Origin: Geomonas paludis
Lineage (GTDB): Bacteria > Desulfobacterota > Desulfuromonadia > Geobacterales > Geobacteraceae
Reading direction: 5' to 3'
Length of the DNA: 64,000 nt
Assembly (NCBI RefSeq): GCF_014193585.1
Contig: NZ_BLXY01000002.1
Span: 248,001-312,000, forward strand
Numbering within the stretch: position 1 is the stretch's first letter; every line of letters begins with the position of its first letter. This document shows, in pieces, positions 9,171 to 16,923 of this stretch. Made by a program: the position numbers and the translations under genes. The notes beneath the pieces were generated by a model that saw nothing but the letters and a program-made list of their open reading frames with translations, was not told where the DNA came from and ran no database searches.

Positions 9171-9427
9171 AGTTCTCCCATTACTACTGTAGTAGTAATA
9201 ACGTCACGGCTTATACAATACTATGTTCAGCTTTGATAACCGTAACAGTGAATAGTGCTTATTGTTATTACTGCACACGAACAACAATTAGCACATGCTA
9301 AAACCGCTGCAATCGCGCTTTAAAAAATTGAATATCTATTTTTACTGCAGCTGGCTGATTTTTGTACACACAATTTTTTTTCATTTTCAGCAGCAGTTGT
9401 AAATCAAAGGAGGTGTTACGACCGTCT
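9171..9427. other. AT-rich intergenic region upstream of ftsH
   Basis: It holds the palindrome described separately, then about 220 bp of AT-rich DNA without a supported gene. An AAAGGAGGTG sequence near 9409-9418 is a near-perfect ribosome-binding site with no reading frame after it. The adjoining repeat element begins about 10 bp later and may have displaced a gene start. Confidence 0.4.
9180..9199. promoter_or_regulatory. perfect palindrome just upstream of ftsH
   Basis: ATTACTAC-TGTA-GTAGTAAT has 8-bp perfect inverted arms and lies 10 bp upstream of the ftsH ATG. It could be an operator or a 5'-leader hairpin beside the ribosome site (GGGAGAACT). Confidence 0.5.
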
Positions 9428-9710
9428 GTAGGGGCGAATAACTATTCGCCCGCCTTTGACGCAGCGGCGGCGGAGAGGCAAATCCCCCCTGTCCCCCCTT
9501 CGCAAAGAGGGGAACGTTAGGCTCGGGCGGTGCTTGAGGGGGACTGGCTCCGCCAGGTGCCTGTCCCCTTTGGGCTTGGGGGACTGGCGCCAGGTGCCTG
9601 TCCCCTTATGTTTCGATATTGTGGAGAGCGGGATGGAGCGTTCCGCTAGAGGGACAGGTGCGGAGCCAGTCCCTTCCAGCAAAGAGGGCGAATGATTTAT
9701 TCGCCCCTAC
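9428..9710. repeat. 283-bp MITE-like composite element
   Basis: Bounded by inverted ends GTAGGGGCGAATAACTATTC and its near complement at 9686-9710, each end itself palindromic. The inside holds several copies of the GGGGACTGGC / GCCAGTCCC hairpin family (about 9538-9570, 9579-9606, 9652-9675). No protein is supported here. Confidence 0.7.
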
Positions 9711-9715
9711 AGGAC

Positions 9716-9752
9716 AAAAAAAAGAGGCGCCCTTTTTGGGGGCGCCTCTTTT
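9716..9752. terminator. bidirectional intrinsic terminator
   Basis: AAAAGAGGCGCCC-TTTTT-GGGGGCGCCTCTTTT is a long GC stem flanked by A and T tracts. It sits 22 bp past the stop of the minus-strand dehydrogenase gene. Confidence 0.85.
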
Positions 9753-9773
9753 GACAGCGGTATCGGAACGTAA

Positions 9774-10631
9774 TTACTTGCGCAGCAGCTTCACGATGGC
9801 GGAGAAATCCTCTTCGCCTCTGCCGTCCTTGACGGCCTGGTCGTAAATGGAGGAGACGGTCTTCGCGGCCGGCAGGTCGAGCTCCAGCTTCTCGGCCATC
9901 TCCAGTACGCGCCGCATCTGCGAATCGACGTACTTGAGCGCCAGGTTACGGCTGAAGTCGCCGCGCGCAATGGAACGCCCCTTGGAGTGGAACAGCGGCG
10001 AGGCAACCCCGCCGGAGTCGAGCACCTCGAGGATCTTGTCCGGCTTGAAGCCCATCTTCTCGCCGAAGACGAGACCTTCGGAGAGGGATTGCATCATCTC
10101 GGCCTGCAGCAGGTTGACGATCAGCTTCATGCGGGTGGCGTCGCCGATCTTGCCGATGTGGATGATATTGAGGCCGAAATAGGAGAACGGCTCGCGGCAG
10201 CGCCCCAAAAGGGCCTCGTCGCCACCGGCCAGGATGGTCAGCAGCCCGTTGGCCGCATGCTCCTTGCTCCCCCACACCGGCGCCTCGAGGAACATGACGC
10301 GGCGCTTCTTCGCTTCCTCGGCCATGCGCTCGATGGTCTCCAGGCAGTGGGTGCCCATGTCGACCAGGATGGTGCCGGGATCGATCCCTTCCAGGACGCC
10401 GTTCTCGCCAAAGACCAGGTACTTGCTCTCCGGCACGATCACGATGACCAGGTCCTGCCCCTTGGCAGTCGCCATCGGCGATTCGCCGACTTTCACGCCC
10501 AGCTTGGCAAGCTCAGCCATCGCATTTGCGTCTTGGTCAAACACCGTTAACTGGTAGTCCGACTTGGCAAGGTTAGCTGCCATGTGAACACCGACGGTGC
10601 CCAGACCGACGAAACCTATCTTCTTAAGCAT
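9774..10631 (-). CDS. NAD(P)-dependent beta-hydroxyacid dehydrogenase
   Basis: A 285-residue member of the 3-hydroxyisobutyrate dehydrogenase / glyoxylate-succinic semialdehyde reductase family. The Rossmann dinucleotide motif GFVGLGTVG is at residues 6-14. The family active-site lysine lies in the region GDATRMKLIVN, after a helix-rich middle. These enzymes reduce small aldehyde acids or oxidise beta-hydroxyacids in the cytoplasm; relatives in Geobacter are described as succinic semialdehyde/glyoxylate reductases, but the substrate here is inferred only. The start at 10631 has GGGGGG six bases upstream; the frame could extend to 10661. A strong terminator follows, so it is probably monocistronic. 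Confidence 0.85.
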   Translation of the reverse strand: MLKKIGFVGLGTVGVHMAANLAKSDYQLTVFDQDANAMAELAKLGVKVGESPMATAKGQDLVIVIVPESKYLVFGENGVLEGIDPGTILVDMGTHCLETIERMAEEAKKRRVMFLEAPVWGSKEHAANGLLTILAGGDEALLGRCREPFSYFGLNIIHIGKIGDATRMKLIVNLLQAEMMQSLSEGLVFGEKMGFKPDKILEVLDSGGVASPLFHSKGRSIARGDFSRNLALKYVDSQMRRVLEMAEKLELDLPAAKTVSSIYDQAVKDGRGEEDFSAIVKLLRK

Positions 10632-10739
10632 AATCCCCCCAGAGTGGCTGATGCTCGGCACCAGCGGATAGCATTATCGCTTTGCTGTAAAAACTCAAGG
10701 CCCCATTATACTCAAAGAGCCAGTTTGTGCAACACTGTT

Positions 10740-11396
10740 TTATCTTGATTTAGTAACTGACACCCTATCACACAGATCGTACAACGGGCAGGTAGAGCAT
10801 TTAGGTGAAAGCGGCGTGCACTGGTTCTGTCCGAAAGTTACCAGAAGATCGTTGATTATGATCCAGTACTCAGCCGGCAGCTTCTCTCGCAGGGCAAATT
10901 CAGTCTGCTCCGGAGTGCGGGTCGTGACGTAGCCCCAGCGGTTGCAGATCCGGTGCACGTGGATGTCGACGCAGATACCGGGCTTGCCGAAACCGAGGGT
11001 GAGCACCAGGTTGGCCGTCTTCCGCCCTACCCCCTTGAACTTCAACAGCGTTTCCAGGTCGTCCGGCACCGCGCCCCGATACAGTTCACACAAGGAGCGC
11101 GAGATCTCGAGGATCTGCTCGGCCTTGACGCGGTAGAAGCCGACCGGGTAAATGGCGGCCTCGATCTGCGGCACATCCAGGCGGGACATCTTTTCCGGAG
11201 AATCCGCCAGTGCAAAAATCCTGGCCGATGCCACGGCGGTGACCTGGTCGCGGGTCCGCAGCGACAGGATGCAGGAGACCAGCACCTTGAAAGGATCCTT
11301 GCCCTGGGTGGCTACGATGGTCACCGCGGGGCTCACCCACGCCTTGACGGCCTCGGTGAGGATCGCTATCGCCTGGTGGATCTGGTCGTCCTTCAT
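10740..11396 (-). CDS. nth: endonuclease III
   Basis: A 218-residue base-excision repair glycosylase/AP lyase of the HhH-GPD superfamily. The helix-hairpin-helix KFKGVGRKTANLVL (119-132) includes catalytic K126, and D144 sits in VDIHVHR. The C-terminal 4Fe-4S ligands are C193, C200, C203 and C209 with the classic C-x6-C-x2-C-x5-C spacing. It removes oxidised pyrimidines and cleaves abasic sites. Length matches E. coli Nth (about 211). The gene follows a small membrane protein gene by 1 bp, so the two are co-transcribed. Confidence 0.95.
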   Translation of the reverse strand: MKDDQIHQAIAILTEAVKAWVSPAVTIVATQGKDPFKVLVSCILSLRTRDQVTAVASARIFALADSPEKMSRLDVPQIEAAIYPVGFYRVKAEQILEISRSLCELYRGAVPDDLETLLKFKGVGRKTANLVLTLGFGKPGICVDIHVHRICNRWGYVTTRTPEQTEFALREKLPAEYWIIINDLLVTFGQNQCTPLSPKCSTCPLYDLCDRVSVTKSR

Positions 11397-11397
11397 G

Positions 11398-11622
11398 TTA
11401 CAACCTGTTGTTGATCACACGCATTACCAGTACGCCCATGATGGAAGCGAGAAGGCCCACACACACGAACAGTATACCGATACTGCGCCCTTCCCCCCAG
11501 CCAAGCAGATCCTGGTTTTTCATAAACGCTATGAGCCCCAATCCCGTGAAAGTGAGAATCCCCCCTATGATGAACGTGGACAGTGCGAATACCGCTCCTG
11601 CCATCCCCTTGGTCTTTGCCAC
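11398..11622 (-). CDS. small two-helix membrane protein, unknown
   Basis: About 74 residues with two hydrophobic segments (AVFALSTFIIGGILTFTGLGL and ILFVCVGLLASIMGVLV) separated by a short polar loop KNQDLLGWGEGR. It has no recognisable family. The start is uncertain. I prefer the GTG at 11622, which has AGGG six bases upstream. A longer frame to 11712 would overlap the divergent promoter of the PHP gene. It ends 1 bp before nth, implying a two-gene transcript. Confidence 0.55.
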   Translation of the reverse strand: MAKTKGMAGAVFALSTFIIGGILTFTGLGLIAFMKNQDLLGWGEGRSIGILFVCVGLLASIMGVLVMRVINNRL

Positions 11623-11706
11623 ACACACCCCTGTTGTTCCAAAAAGTAATGCTTCCTTATACAAGATGGTACCCGCCAAGGCAACTGCTAAGTGCATCCT
11701 TAACGG

Positions 11707-11734
11707 TTGCACAAACGTGAGAAACCCCTATAAT
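11707..11734 (+). promoter_or_regulatory. sigma-70-type promoter for the PHP gene
   Basis: TTGCAC at 11707-11712 and a consensus TATAAT at 11729-11734 with a 16-bp spacer, 27 bp upstream of the ATG at 11761 (ribosome site GAGGGAG). Confidence 0.75.
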
Positions 11735-11760
11735 GGCCAGATCAAAAATGAGGGAGATAC

Positions 11761-12618
11761 ATGAAAGAACTGGTAGATCTGCATTTACACTCCACCTTTT
11801 CCGACGGGGTACGCACCCCCACCGAACTGGTGGCCATGGCCAAAGGGCTGGGCCTCAAGGCGATCGCGCTGGCTGACCACGACACGGTGGACGGCATCGA
11901 CGAGGCGGTCGCGGCAGGCGCAGCCGCCGGCGTGGAGGTGCTGCCCGCGTTGGAGTTCTCGGTGGCGTACAGTTCCTTCAAGGACGTCCATCTGCTGGGA
12001 TACCTGCTCGACCACCGCGATGCTCAATTGCAGTTGATTCTCAAGGAATTCAGGGACCGCAGGGAGGCCCGCGGCGAGGCGATCGTGGGACGCATCAACG
12101 AGAAGCTGGCGACGGAAGGGAGAGCCCCCATATCCAGCGCCGAAGCGGCCGCACTGGCGGGAGGGGCGCTGGGTCGCCCCCACATCGCCCAGGTCCTCAT
12201 GGGCAAGGGGTACGCCAGGGACATGCAGGACGCCTTCGTGCGCTACCTGCTCCCGTGCGACGTCCCCAAGCGCTACTTCCCGATGGAAGAGGCCCTGGCA
12301 GCGGTGCAGAGGCTGGGCGGGGTCGCGGTGCTGGCCCATCCCACCACCATCACCAACGACCGCGACACCCTGAACCGCATCATCGACGAACTGTGCACGA
12401 TGGGGCTTGCCGGCGTCGAGGCCTTCAACAACGTCTGCAACGAGCAGGAAAGCGCCTTCCTGGTAGCTACGGCCGAAAAGAAGGGGCTGATCTGGACCGG
12501 CGGCTCCGATTATCACGGCATAGAGGAAGGGATCAGCATGGGCACCGGCAAGGGGAGTATGGCCATCCCCTACAGCTGCGTGGAGGCGCTGAATCGGGCG
12601 CAAAAACAAAGAGCCTAA
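11761..12618 (+). CDS. PHP-domain phosphoesterase (RNase AM / YciV type)
   Basis: A 285-residue PHP metallophosphoesterase. The N-terminal DLHLHSTFSDG (H8, H10), ALADHDTVDG and later AHPTT and SDYHG segments are the metal ligands of this superfamily. The length and the inserted alpha-helical region (about 85-170) match YciV/Rnm (TrpH) proteins. Relatives are known as 3',5'-nucleoside bisphosphate phosphatases and 5'-to-3' exoribonucleases that mature 5S rRNA; which applies here is not visible. A well-formed promoter precedes it, and a hairpin plus hexamer repeats follow. Confidence 0.85.
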   Translation: MKELVDLHLHSTFSDGVRTPTELVAMAKGLGLKAIALADHDTVDGIDEAVAAGAAAGVEVLPALEFSVAYSSFKDVHLLGYLLDHRDAQLQLILKEFRDRREARGEAIVGRINEKLATEGRAPISSAEAAALAGGALGRPHIAQVLMGKGYARDMQDAFVRYLLPCDVPKRYFPMEEALAAVQRLGGVAVLAHPTTITNDRDTLNRIIDELCTMGLAGVEAFNNVCNEQESAFLVATAEKKGLIWTGGSDYHGIEEGISMGTGKGSMAIPYSCVEALNRAQKQRA

Positions 12619-12624
12619 CGGCTA

Positions 12625-12781
12625 GATTAAGATTAAGACTGCATTGAGATTTAATAAGATGATGAAAAAGGGGCTGGAGATGAGGTGTATTCCTCGTTCC
12701 AGCCCCTTTGTTATTCTTAATCTTAATCTTAATCTTAATCTTAATCTTAATCTTAATCTTAGTCTTAATCTTAGTCTTAGT
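12625..12781. repeat. inverted GATTAA / CTTAAT hexamer arrays
   Basis: The left arm (12625-12639) has two and a half GATTAA-type units. The right arm (12716-12781) has eleven units of CTTAAT or CTTAGT. Between them lies a hairpin. The right array runs into the stop codon of the minus-strand kinase-like gene, whose TAA at 12777-12779 is part of a unit. The same arrangement recurs at 37.9 and 43.6 kb. Confidence 0.85.
12667..12709. terminator. hairpin between convergent genes
   Basis: AAAGGGGCTGGA pairs with TCCAGCCCCTTT (12-bp stem), with an inner GAGG/CCTC extension. The trailing T tract is short. It probably terminates the PHP transcript and possibly the convergent one. Confidence 0.6.
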
Positions 12782-13598
12782 CTTTCACCGGCTTGTAGCT
12801 CAGCACATCCAGCTCGTTTTCGACGTCGGTGACGCCTTCGACCGACCGGGCCAGTTCGATCGCTTCCTCGATCTCCTCCTCGGTCTGCACGTGGCCGGCA
12901 AGTGTGACCACCCCGTCCTCGCAGCTGATGCAGAACTTGAGGGCACGGGCCAGCGAAGACTTGAGCAGCTCGGCCTCAACCCTCTTGGCAATGATGAGGT
13001 CCTCGAGCAGCGCCATAGACTCCTCCTCCCCTTCCTTGAGGCGGGGATCCTTGGAGGCCGCGATGATGGCCTCGATCATGGCGTGGGAGCTGGAAGCTTC
13101 GGTATTGAAAATGAGGTCGTACGCCAGCGGATCGTTCCAGTCGCGGTTGAAGTAGAAATGAATGAAGCCGCCCAACTGGTGATCGCTCCTCCTGATCAGT
13201 TCGCGGGCCAGGTCCGGATCGATCCACTCCCTCTCGGCGAACTTCTCCACCCTGTCCTCAAAGGGCGCAATGAAGCGGACCCTCAGCACGTTGGTGAGCA
13301 CCTTGATCAGATCCTGCGCCCCCCTTCCGTAAAGGATCACGTTACCCTTCTTGGCGCAGTCCAGCAGGATGAGCTCCATGGTGGCAAGATGCGCGGCTTG
13401 GAGGCGGTCTTCGGCGGTGCGATAGGACGGCGGCTTCTCGTCCACCCTTTCCAGGATCTCGGGGGTGAGCCCGTAGGCAGGGGCCAGTTCCTCGATCTTT
13501 ACCCGGTCAACGAGGGTGTACTTGAGCTTCTTTGCCAGTTCCTTGGCAATGGCGTAGGCGCCGGTACCCATCTCCCTGGAAATTGTGATGATTGCCAT
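12777..13598 (-). CDS. cytidylate kinase-like protein with C-terminal BON domain
   Basis: A 273-residue fusion. Residues 1-190 resemble the cytidylate kinase-like family (MAIITISREMGTGAYAIAKE start, LVDRVKIEELA, later ILYGRGAQDL); the P-loop is not canonical, with GTGAY where a GSGKG motif would be expected. Residues about 205-270 form a BON-like domain (CEDGVVTLAGHVQTEEEIEE, then VEGVTDVENEL), a fold linked to membranes or ligand binding. The nucleotide substrate is unknown. The ATG at 13598 has AGGAGG upstream. Its TAA stop is formed by the first unit of the downstream hexamer array. Confidence 0.72.
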   Translation of the reverse strand: MAIITISREMGTGAYAIAKELAKKLKYTLVDRVKIEELAPAYGLTPEILERVDEKPPSYRTAEDRLQAAHLATMELILLDCAKKGNVILYGRGAQDLIKVLTNVLRVRFIAPFEDRVEKFAEREWIDPDLARELIRRSDHQLGGFIHFYFNRDWNDPLAYDLIFNTEASSSHAMIEAIIAASKDPRLKEGEEESMALLEDLIIAKRVEAELLKSSLARALKFCISCEDGVVTLAGHVQTEEEIEEAIELARSVEGVTDVENELDVLSYKPVKD

Positions 13599-13765
13599 GC
13601 AAGCCTCCTTTGCTAATGAGAAACCGCCGCATCATAACACGTAAAGTCTGCCGTATACAAGGGATTTTGCTGTCTTGGATGAACTGCACGCAGCGTGGAG
13701 GCAGGCCCAACGGGGATGGAGCGGAACAGGGGTGAGGGAGAAGGTGCCTCCCCCACCCCGGCAGG

Positions 13766-14302
13766 TCAGTAGTTTTCGGCGAGACGCTCGAAGTGCGCCT
13801 TGGGGTGATGGCACACCGGGCAGATGTCGGGTGCGTCGGTCCCCTCGTGGATGTGGCCGCAATTACGGCACTTCCAGCTGGTCGGGGCATCTTCCTTGAA
13901 CACGGTCCCCTCTTCTATCGCTGCGAGCAGAGCCTTGTAACGCTCCTGGTGCGCCTTCTCGATGGCGGCAATGCCGTCGAACATGGCGGCGATGGCGGTG
14001 AACCCCTCTTCACGGGCCTCCTTGGCCATGCGCGGGTACATGTCCACCCACTCGGCGTACTCCCCTGCTGCCGCAGCTTTGAGGTTGGTGATGGTGTCGC
14101 CGAGCCCGGAGAGCGCCTTGAAGTGCAGCTTGGCATGCTCCTTCTCGTTGTCGGCCGTTTCGAGGAACAGTGCCGCGATCTGCTCGTACCCTTCCTTCTT
14201 GGCCACCGCCGCGTAGTAGGTGTACTTGTTGCGCGCCATCGACTCGCCGGCGAACGCTTCCTGCAGGTTCTTCTCCGTCTTGCTTCCTTTCAGTTCCGCC
14301 AT
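13766..14302 (-). CDS. rbr: rubrerythrin
   Basis: A 178-residue non-haem iron peroxidase. The N-terminal four-helix diiron domain carries E20, the NEKEH motif (52-56) and IEKAH (114-118). The C-terminal rubredoxin domain has C145-x2-C148 and C161-x2-C164. It reduces hydrogen peroxide with electrons from rubredoxin-type donors and is typical of anaerobes. The ATG has AAAGGAG upstream. It appears monocistronic, and a second ferritin-like gene lies at 46.2 kb. Confidence 0.95.
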   Translation of the reverse strand: MAELKGSKTEKNLQEAFAGESMARNKYTYYAAVAKKEGYEQIAALFLETADNEKEHAKLHFKALSGLGDTITNLKAAAAGEYAEWVDMYPRMAKEAREEGFTAIAAMFDGIAAIEKAHQERYKALLAAIEEGTVFKEDAPTSWKCRNCGHIHEGTDAPDICPVCHHPKAHFERLAENY

Positions 14303-14347
14303 GCTCTGTTCTCCTTTCCTTTGTTACCTGCTTTTAAACGGGGAATT

Positions 14348-14415
14348 AAAAGGGGACAGGCTACATTTCTATCTGTATGCAGCCTAGCGGTTGCAAAACT
14401 AGCCTGTCCCCTTTT
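14348..14415. terminator. hairpin of the GGGGACAGGC repeat family at operon end
   Basis: AAAAGGGGACAGGCT (14348-14362) pairs with AGCCTGTCCCCTTTT (14401-14415), a 15-bp perfect stem with A/T flanks. It lies just past the mgtC stop and belongs to the dispersed GGGGAC repeat family, apparently doubling as a terminator. Confidence 0.7.
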
Positions 14416-14418
14416 GGG

Positions 14419-15099
14419 TCAGTCGATTCCGATCCTCTTTACCCCGTGCACTACGCTCAGGCGCGCCATGAGGTCGGCCGCGCTCGATTTCTTGGGCTGC
14501 TTGACCTGGAACTCCATGAATATCACGCCGTGCTCGATGTCCTTCTGCAGTTTGGCGTCCACCCTCGCGACCCCGGCGCCGCTGAGAGCCTCGTAGACGC
14601 GGGTGACGAAGTCGGCCCGGTCCTCACCCCACACCTTGACCAGCACGTAGGTGTCGCGCGACAACCGTTTCTCAACTTCCTTGAGCAGCAGCAGGTTCGC
14701 CAGGGCCACCAGGGTGACCGAAACCGCAAGCCAAAATAGACCTATGCCGCAGGCAACGCCGAGAGCGGCGGCGACCCAGAGGCAGGCCGCGGTGGTAAGC
14801 CCGCGGATGGAGGCGCGCTCCCTGATGATGGCGCCCGCCCCCAAAAAACCGATACCGGTGACCACCTGGGCGGCCACGCGCCCCGGGTCGACCCCGACCG
14901 CCCCCCCGGTGAAGTTACCGAAGATGCGGTAGATCTCGATGGAGGTGATGGTGAACAGGCACGCGCCGAGCGAGACCAGCAGGTGGGTCCGGAACCCGGC
15001 CGGACGGCCGTGAATCTCCCGCTCCAGGCCGATCAGTCCGCCCAGGAACGAGGCCAGCAGCAGCCGGCACAGCAGGTAGATATCGAAGTCGGGCCCCAA
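14419..15099 (-). CDS. MgtC/SapB family membrane protein
   Basis: A 226-residue inner-membrane protein. The N-terminal half has the MgtC/SapB hallmark (LLASFLGGLIGLEREIHGRPAGFRTHLLVSLG, split by a loop) and about four to five membrane segments. The C-terminal cytoplasmic part (about 145-226) looks like a small ACT-like domain. MgtC proteins are tied to magnesium stress and modulation of membrane energetics, not proven transport. The start is TTG at 15099 with GAGGAA upstream, 3 bp after the GTPase gene stop, so it is the last gene of a four-gene operon. Confidence 0.85.
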   Translation of the reverse strand: MGPDFDIYLLCRLLLASFLGGLIGLEREIHGRPAGFRTHLLVSLGACLFTITSIEIYRIFGNFTGGAVGVDPGRVAAQVVTGIGFLGAGAIIRERASIRGLTTAACLWVAAALGVACGIGLFWLAVSVTLVALANLLLLKEVEKRLSRDTYVLVKVWGEDRADFVTRVYEALSGAGVARVDAKLQKDIEHGVIFMEFQVKQPKKSSAADLMARLSVVHGVKRIGID

Positions 15100-15102
15100 C
15101 GG

Positions 15103-15999
15103 CTATTCCTCGGAAAGCCCAAGCGACAGGGTCAGCACCACGGTCTTTTCCCGGTCCCCGCTGCGGATGGTCAGGGGCACCCGGACCACATCGCCGGTGG
15201 CCACCGGGTCACCGGCTATCTCCAGCGATAGCGGGGCTTCCTCCGGCGCCGCCGGCGCAGACGGTGTCACCGGTGCGACCGGAGGCTCGGGAACAGCGGC
15301 AGCGGCGGGTCGAGCGGGCGCGGGCGCAGCGGGGGGCTCCACAGCGGGACGGGCCGCGGCTGCCGGCGGTTCCACCATCTGCTGCAGTCCTTCGCTGCTG
15401 GCGATGGCATCGGTCCCCTTGGCGCGCAGCCCGGTCAGGATGCTCTTTACCAGCGCCATGAGCCCCTGCAGTACCCCTTCACCGGTGTGGCTGCTGGTCT
15501 TGAAGCTGACCAGCCGCGACGGGTTCAGCTGCTGCTCCAGTTCCGCCAGGGCAGCGGCGTCGGCGAGATCGCTCTTGTTGTACTGCAGGATGGTCGGCAT
15601 GGTGGTCAGGCTCTGCCCGTACCCCTTCAGGTACTCGACCAGCTGCCCCAGGGCGGCCTGGTTGTCGGCCAGACGCTGCGGCGCCGAGTCGGCCACGAAC
15701 ACGACGCCGTCGGCGCCCTTCAGCACCATCTTCCACGCCGCCGGGTCCACCAGCGGGCCGGAGACGGTGTAGAGGTGGAAACGGACCCGGAAGCCGTCGA
15801 CGTTGCCGTCGCCGGGCGGGGTGAAGTCGAAGAAGAGCATGCGGGCGCCCTGCACGCTCATCACCTTCAACGCGCCGCGGAACTCCGGCTTGAGTTTATT
15901 GAAGACGTGCCTGAGGCTGGTACCTTTACCTGCCTGACCGGGGCCGAAAAAGACTATCTTCGCGTTGATTTCACGCTTTGCCTGGTTCACCAGAGCCAT
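15103..15999 (-). CDS. MglA-like small GTPase with C-terminal extension
   Basis: A 298-residue protein. Residues 1-190 are a Ras-like GTPase closest in motif pattern to MglA: KIVFFGPGQAGKGTS (P-loop), LYTVSGP in place of the switch-II DxxG, and NKSD for guanine specificity. The residue after the P-loop lysine is Gly, followed by Thr, rather than Ser/Thr directly. Residues 195-260 are an Ala/Pro-rich linker, and the last 45 residues form a small domain (LSLEIAGDPVATGDVVRVPL). MglA controls cell polarity and motility in myxobacteria; the role here is inferred only. It lies in an operon with HEAT-like and SPOR proteins. Confidence 0.75.
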   Translation of the reverse strand: MALVNQAKREINAKIVFFGPGQAGKGTSLRHVFNKLKPEFRGALKVMSVQGARMLFFDFTPPGDGNVDGFRVRFHLYTVSGPLVDPAAWKMVLKGADGVVFVADSAPQRLADNQAALGQLVEYLKGYGQSLTTMPTILQYNKSDLADAAALAELEQQLNPSRLVSFKTSSHTGEGVLQGLMALVKSILTGLRAKGTDAIASSEGLQQMVEPPAAAARPAVEPPAAPAPARPAAAAVPEPPVAPVTPSAPAAPEEAPLSLEIAGDPVATGDVVRVPLTIRSGDREKTVVLTLSLGLSEE

Positions 16000-16015
16000 T
16001 CGAGATCCCCCTGAA

Positions 16016-16918
16016 TTACCTATTTTCCTTCTTGCTCAGCAAAATCTTGCGCGCCTGCGTCGCAATGATGCTGTTGATGTTCTTGCTTTTGGCGAGGTTG
16101 GCGAGGTCCTTCTCACCCAAGGTCCCCAGGAAGCGGAGCGCGTTGGGCAGAGGGGTCTTGTGGTTCTCCACCAGGGCCTTCCTGATCTGCGGGTTCTTGA
16201 TCCAATCCTTGTTGGCGCAGATGACGCGGATCACCTCGTCGTTTTGGATCTGGGACTTGGCGATCCCCAGCACCTCAGACTCCGTCATGCGCGGATTCTT
16301 GATGGCGGCGCCGGAGACCAGCTTGTTGTTGTCCTTGATCATGATGGCGCGCCACTCCTTGTCCCCGGTCATGGCCACCTTGATCTTGTCGCTCACCCCC
16401 ATCGACTGGGCCATCTGGTACTTGGACTGGTACTCCTCCTCGTCGATAGGCTCGTCGCCATCGGGACCGGTCTTCTCGTCGGCCTCCTCCAGGTCGTGCT
16501 CCTTGTGGGGCGCCGCATGCGGCGCCGCGGCCCGGGGATCAGCGGCAGTTGCGGCCCCCCCCTGCGCCTTCAAGAAGGCGGCGGCCTTTTCGCTGAGGTT
16601 TTGATGTCCGGCGAGTAGCGGCGCGATCTCGGGTTTCCTGCCATGCAGTTGCACCAGCGCATCCAGGATCTGCGGATGGAGCTCGCGGTCGGCCAGGATC
16701 TGCTCCAACAGCGGCCGTTGCAGCGAGCGCAGCGTCCCCATCGCCTGCTGCTTCACCTCCGGGTCCGGGTCGTGGCAGAGGTAGTACAGCAGCAGCACCA
16801 GGTCACCCGGCGGGAGCACCACCCGTCCTGCGGCGGCCTGCAGCCGGTTCTCCCTGGGCTTGTCGGCCCCGACGTACGGGGCCGCAGCCGCAGAAATCCT
16901 GAAGGTGACCTTCGACAC
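16016..16918 (-). CDS. HEAT-like repeat protein of unknown function
   Basis: A 300-residue cytoplasmic protein. Residues 30-120 look like helical HEAT-type repeats (DPDPEVKQQAMGTLRSL, PQILDALVQL). A charged Ala-rich linker around 125-170 follows, then a second helical part (180-300) with repeated (M/L)xxNKxx(R)xI-type helices. No catalytic motif is visible. The start is GTG at 16918; the AGGGAAG ribosome site overlaps the stop codon of the SPOR gene upstream, so the genes are coupled. It lies directly upstream of an MglA-like GTPase, so it could be that GTPase's effector or partner; this is inference from context. Confidence 0.6.
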   Translation of the reverse strand: MSKVTFRISAAAAPYVGADKPRENRLQAAAGRVVLPPGDLVLLLYYLCHDPDPEVKQQAMGTLRSLQRPLLEQILADRELHPQILDALVQLHGRKPEIAPLLAGHQNLSEKAAAFLKAQGGAATAADPRAAAPHAAPHKEHDLEEADEKTGPDGDEPIDEEEYQSKYQMAQSMGVSDKIKVAMTGDKEWRAIMIKDNNKLVSGAAIKNPRMTESEVLGIAKSQIQNDEVIRVICANKDWIKNPQIRKALVENHKTPLPNALRFLGTLGEKDLANLAKSKNINSIIATQARKILLSKKENR

Positions 16919-16923
16919 GTTGC

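Noticed and set aside
11623-11712. Longer N-terminus for the small membrane protein upstream of nth
   Set aside because: It would overlap the divergent PHP promoter and its ATG has a ribosome site too close to use.
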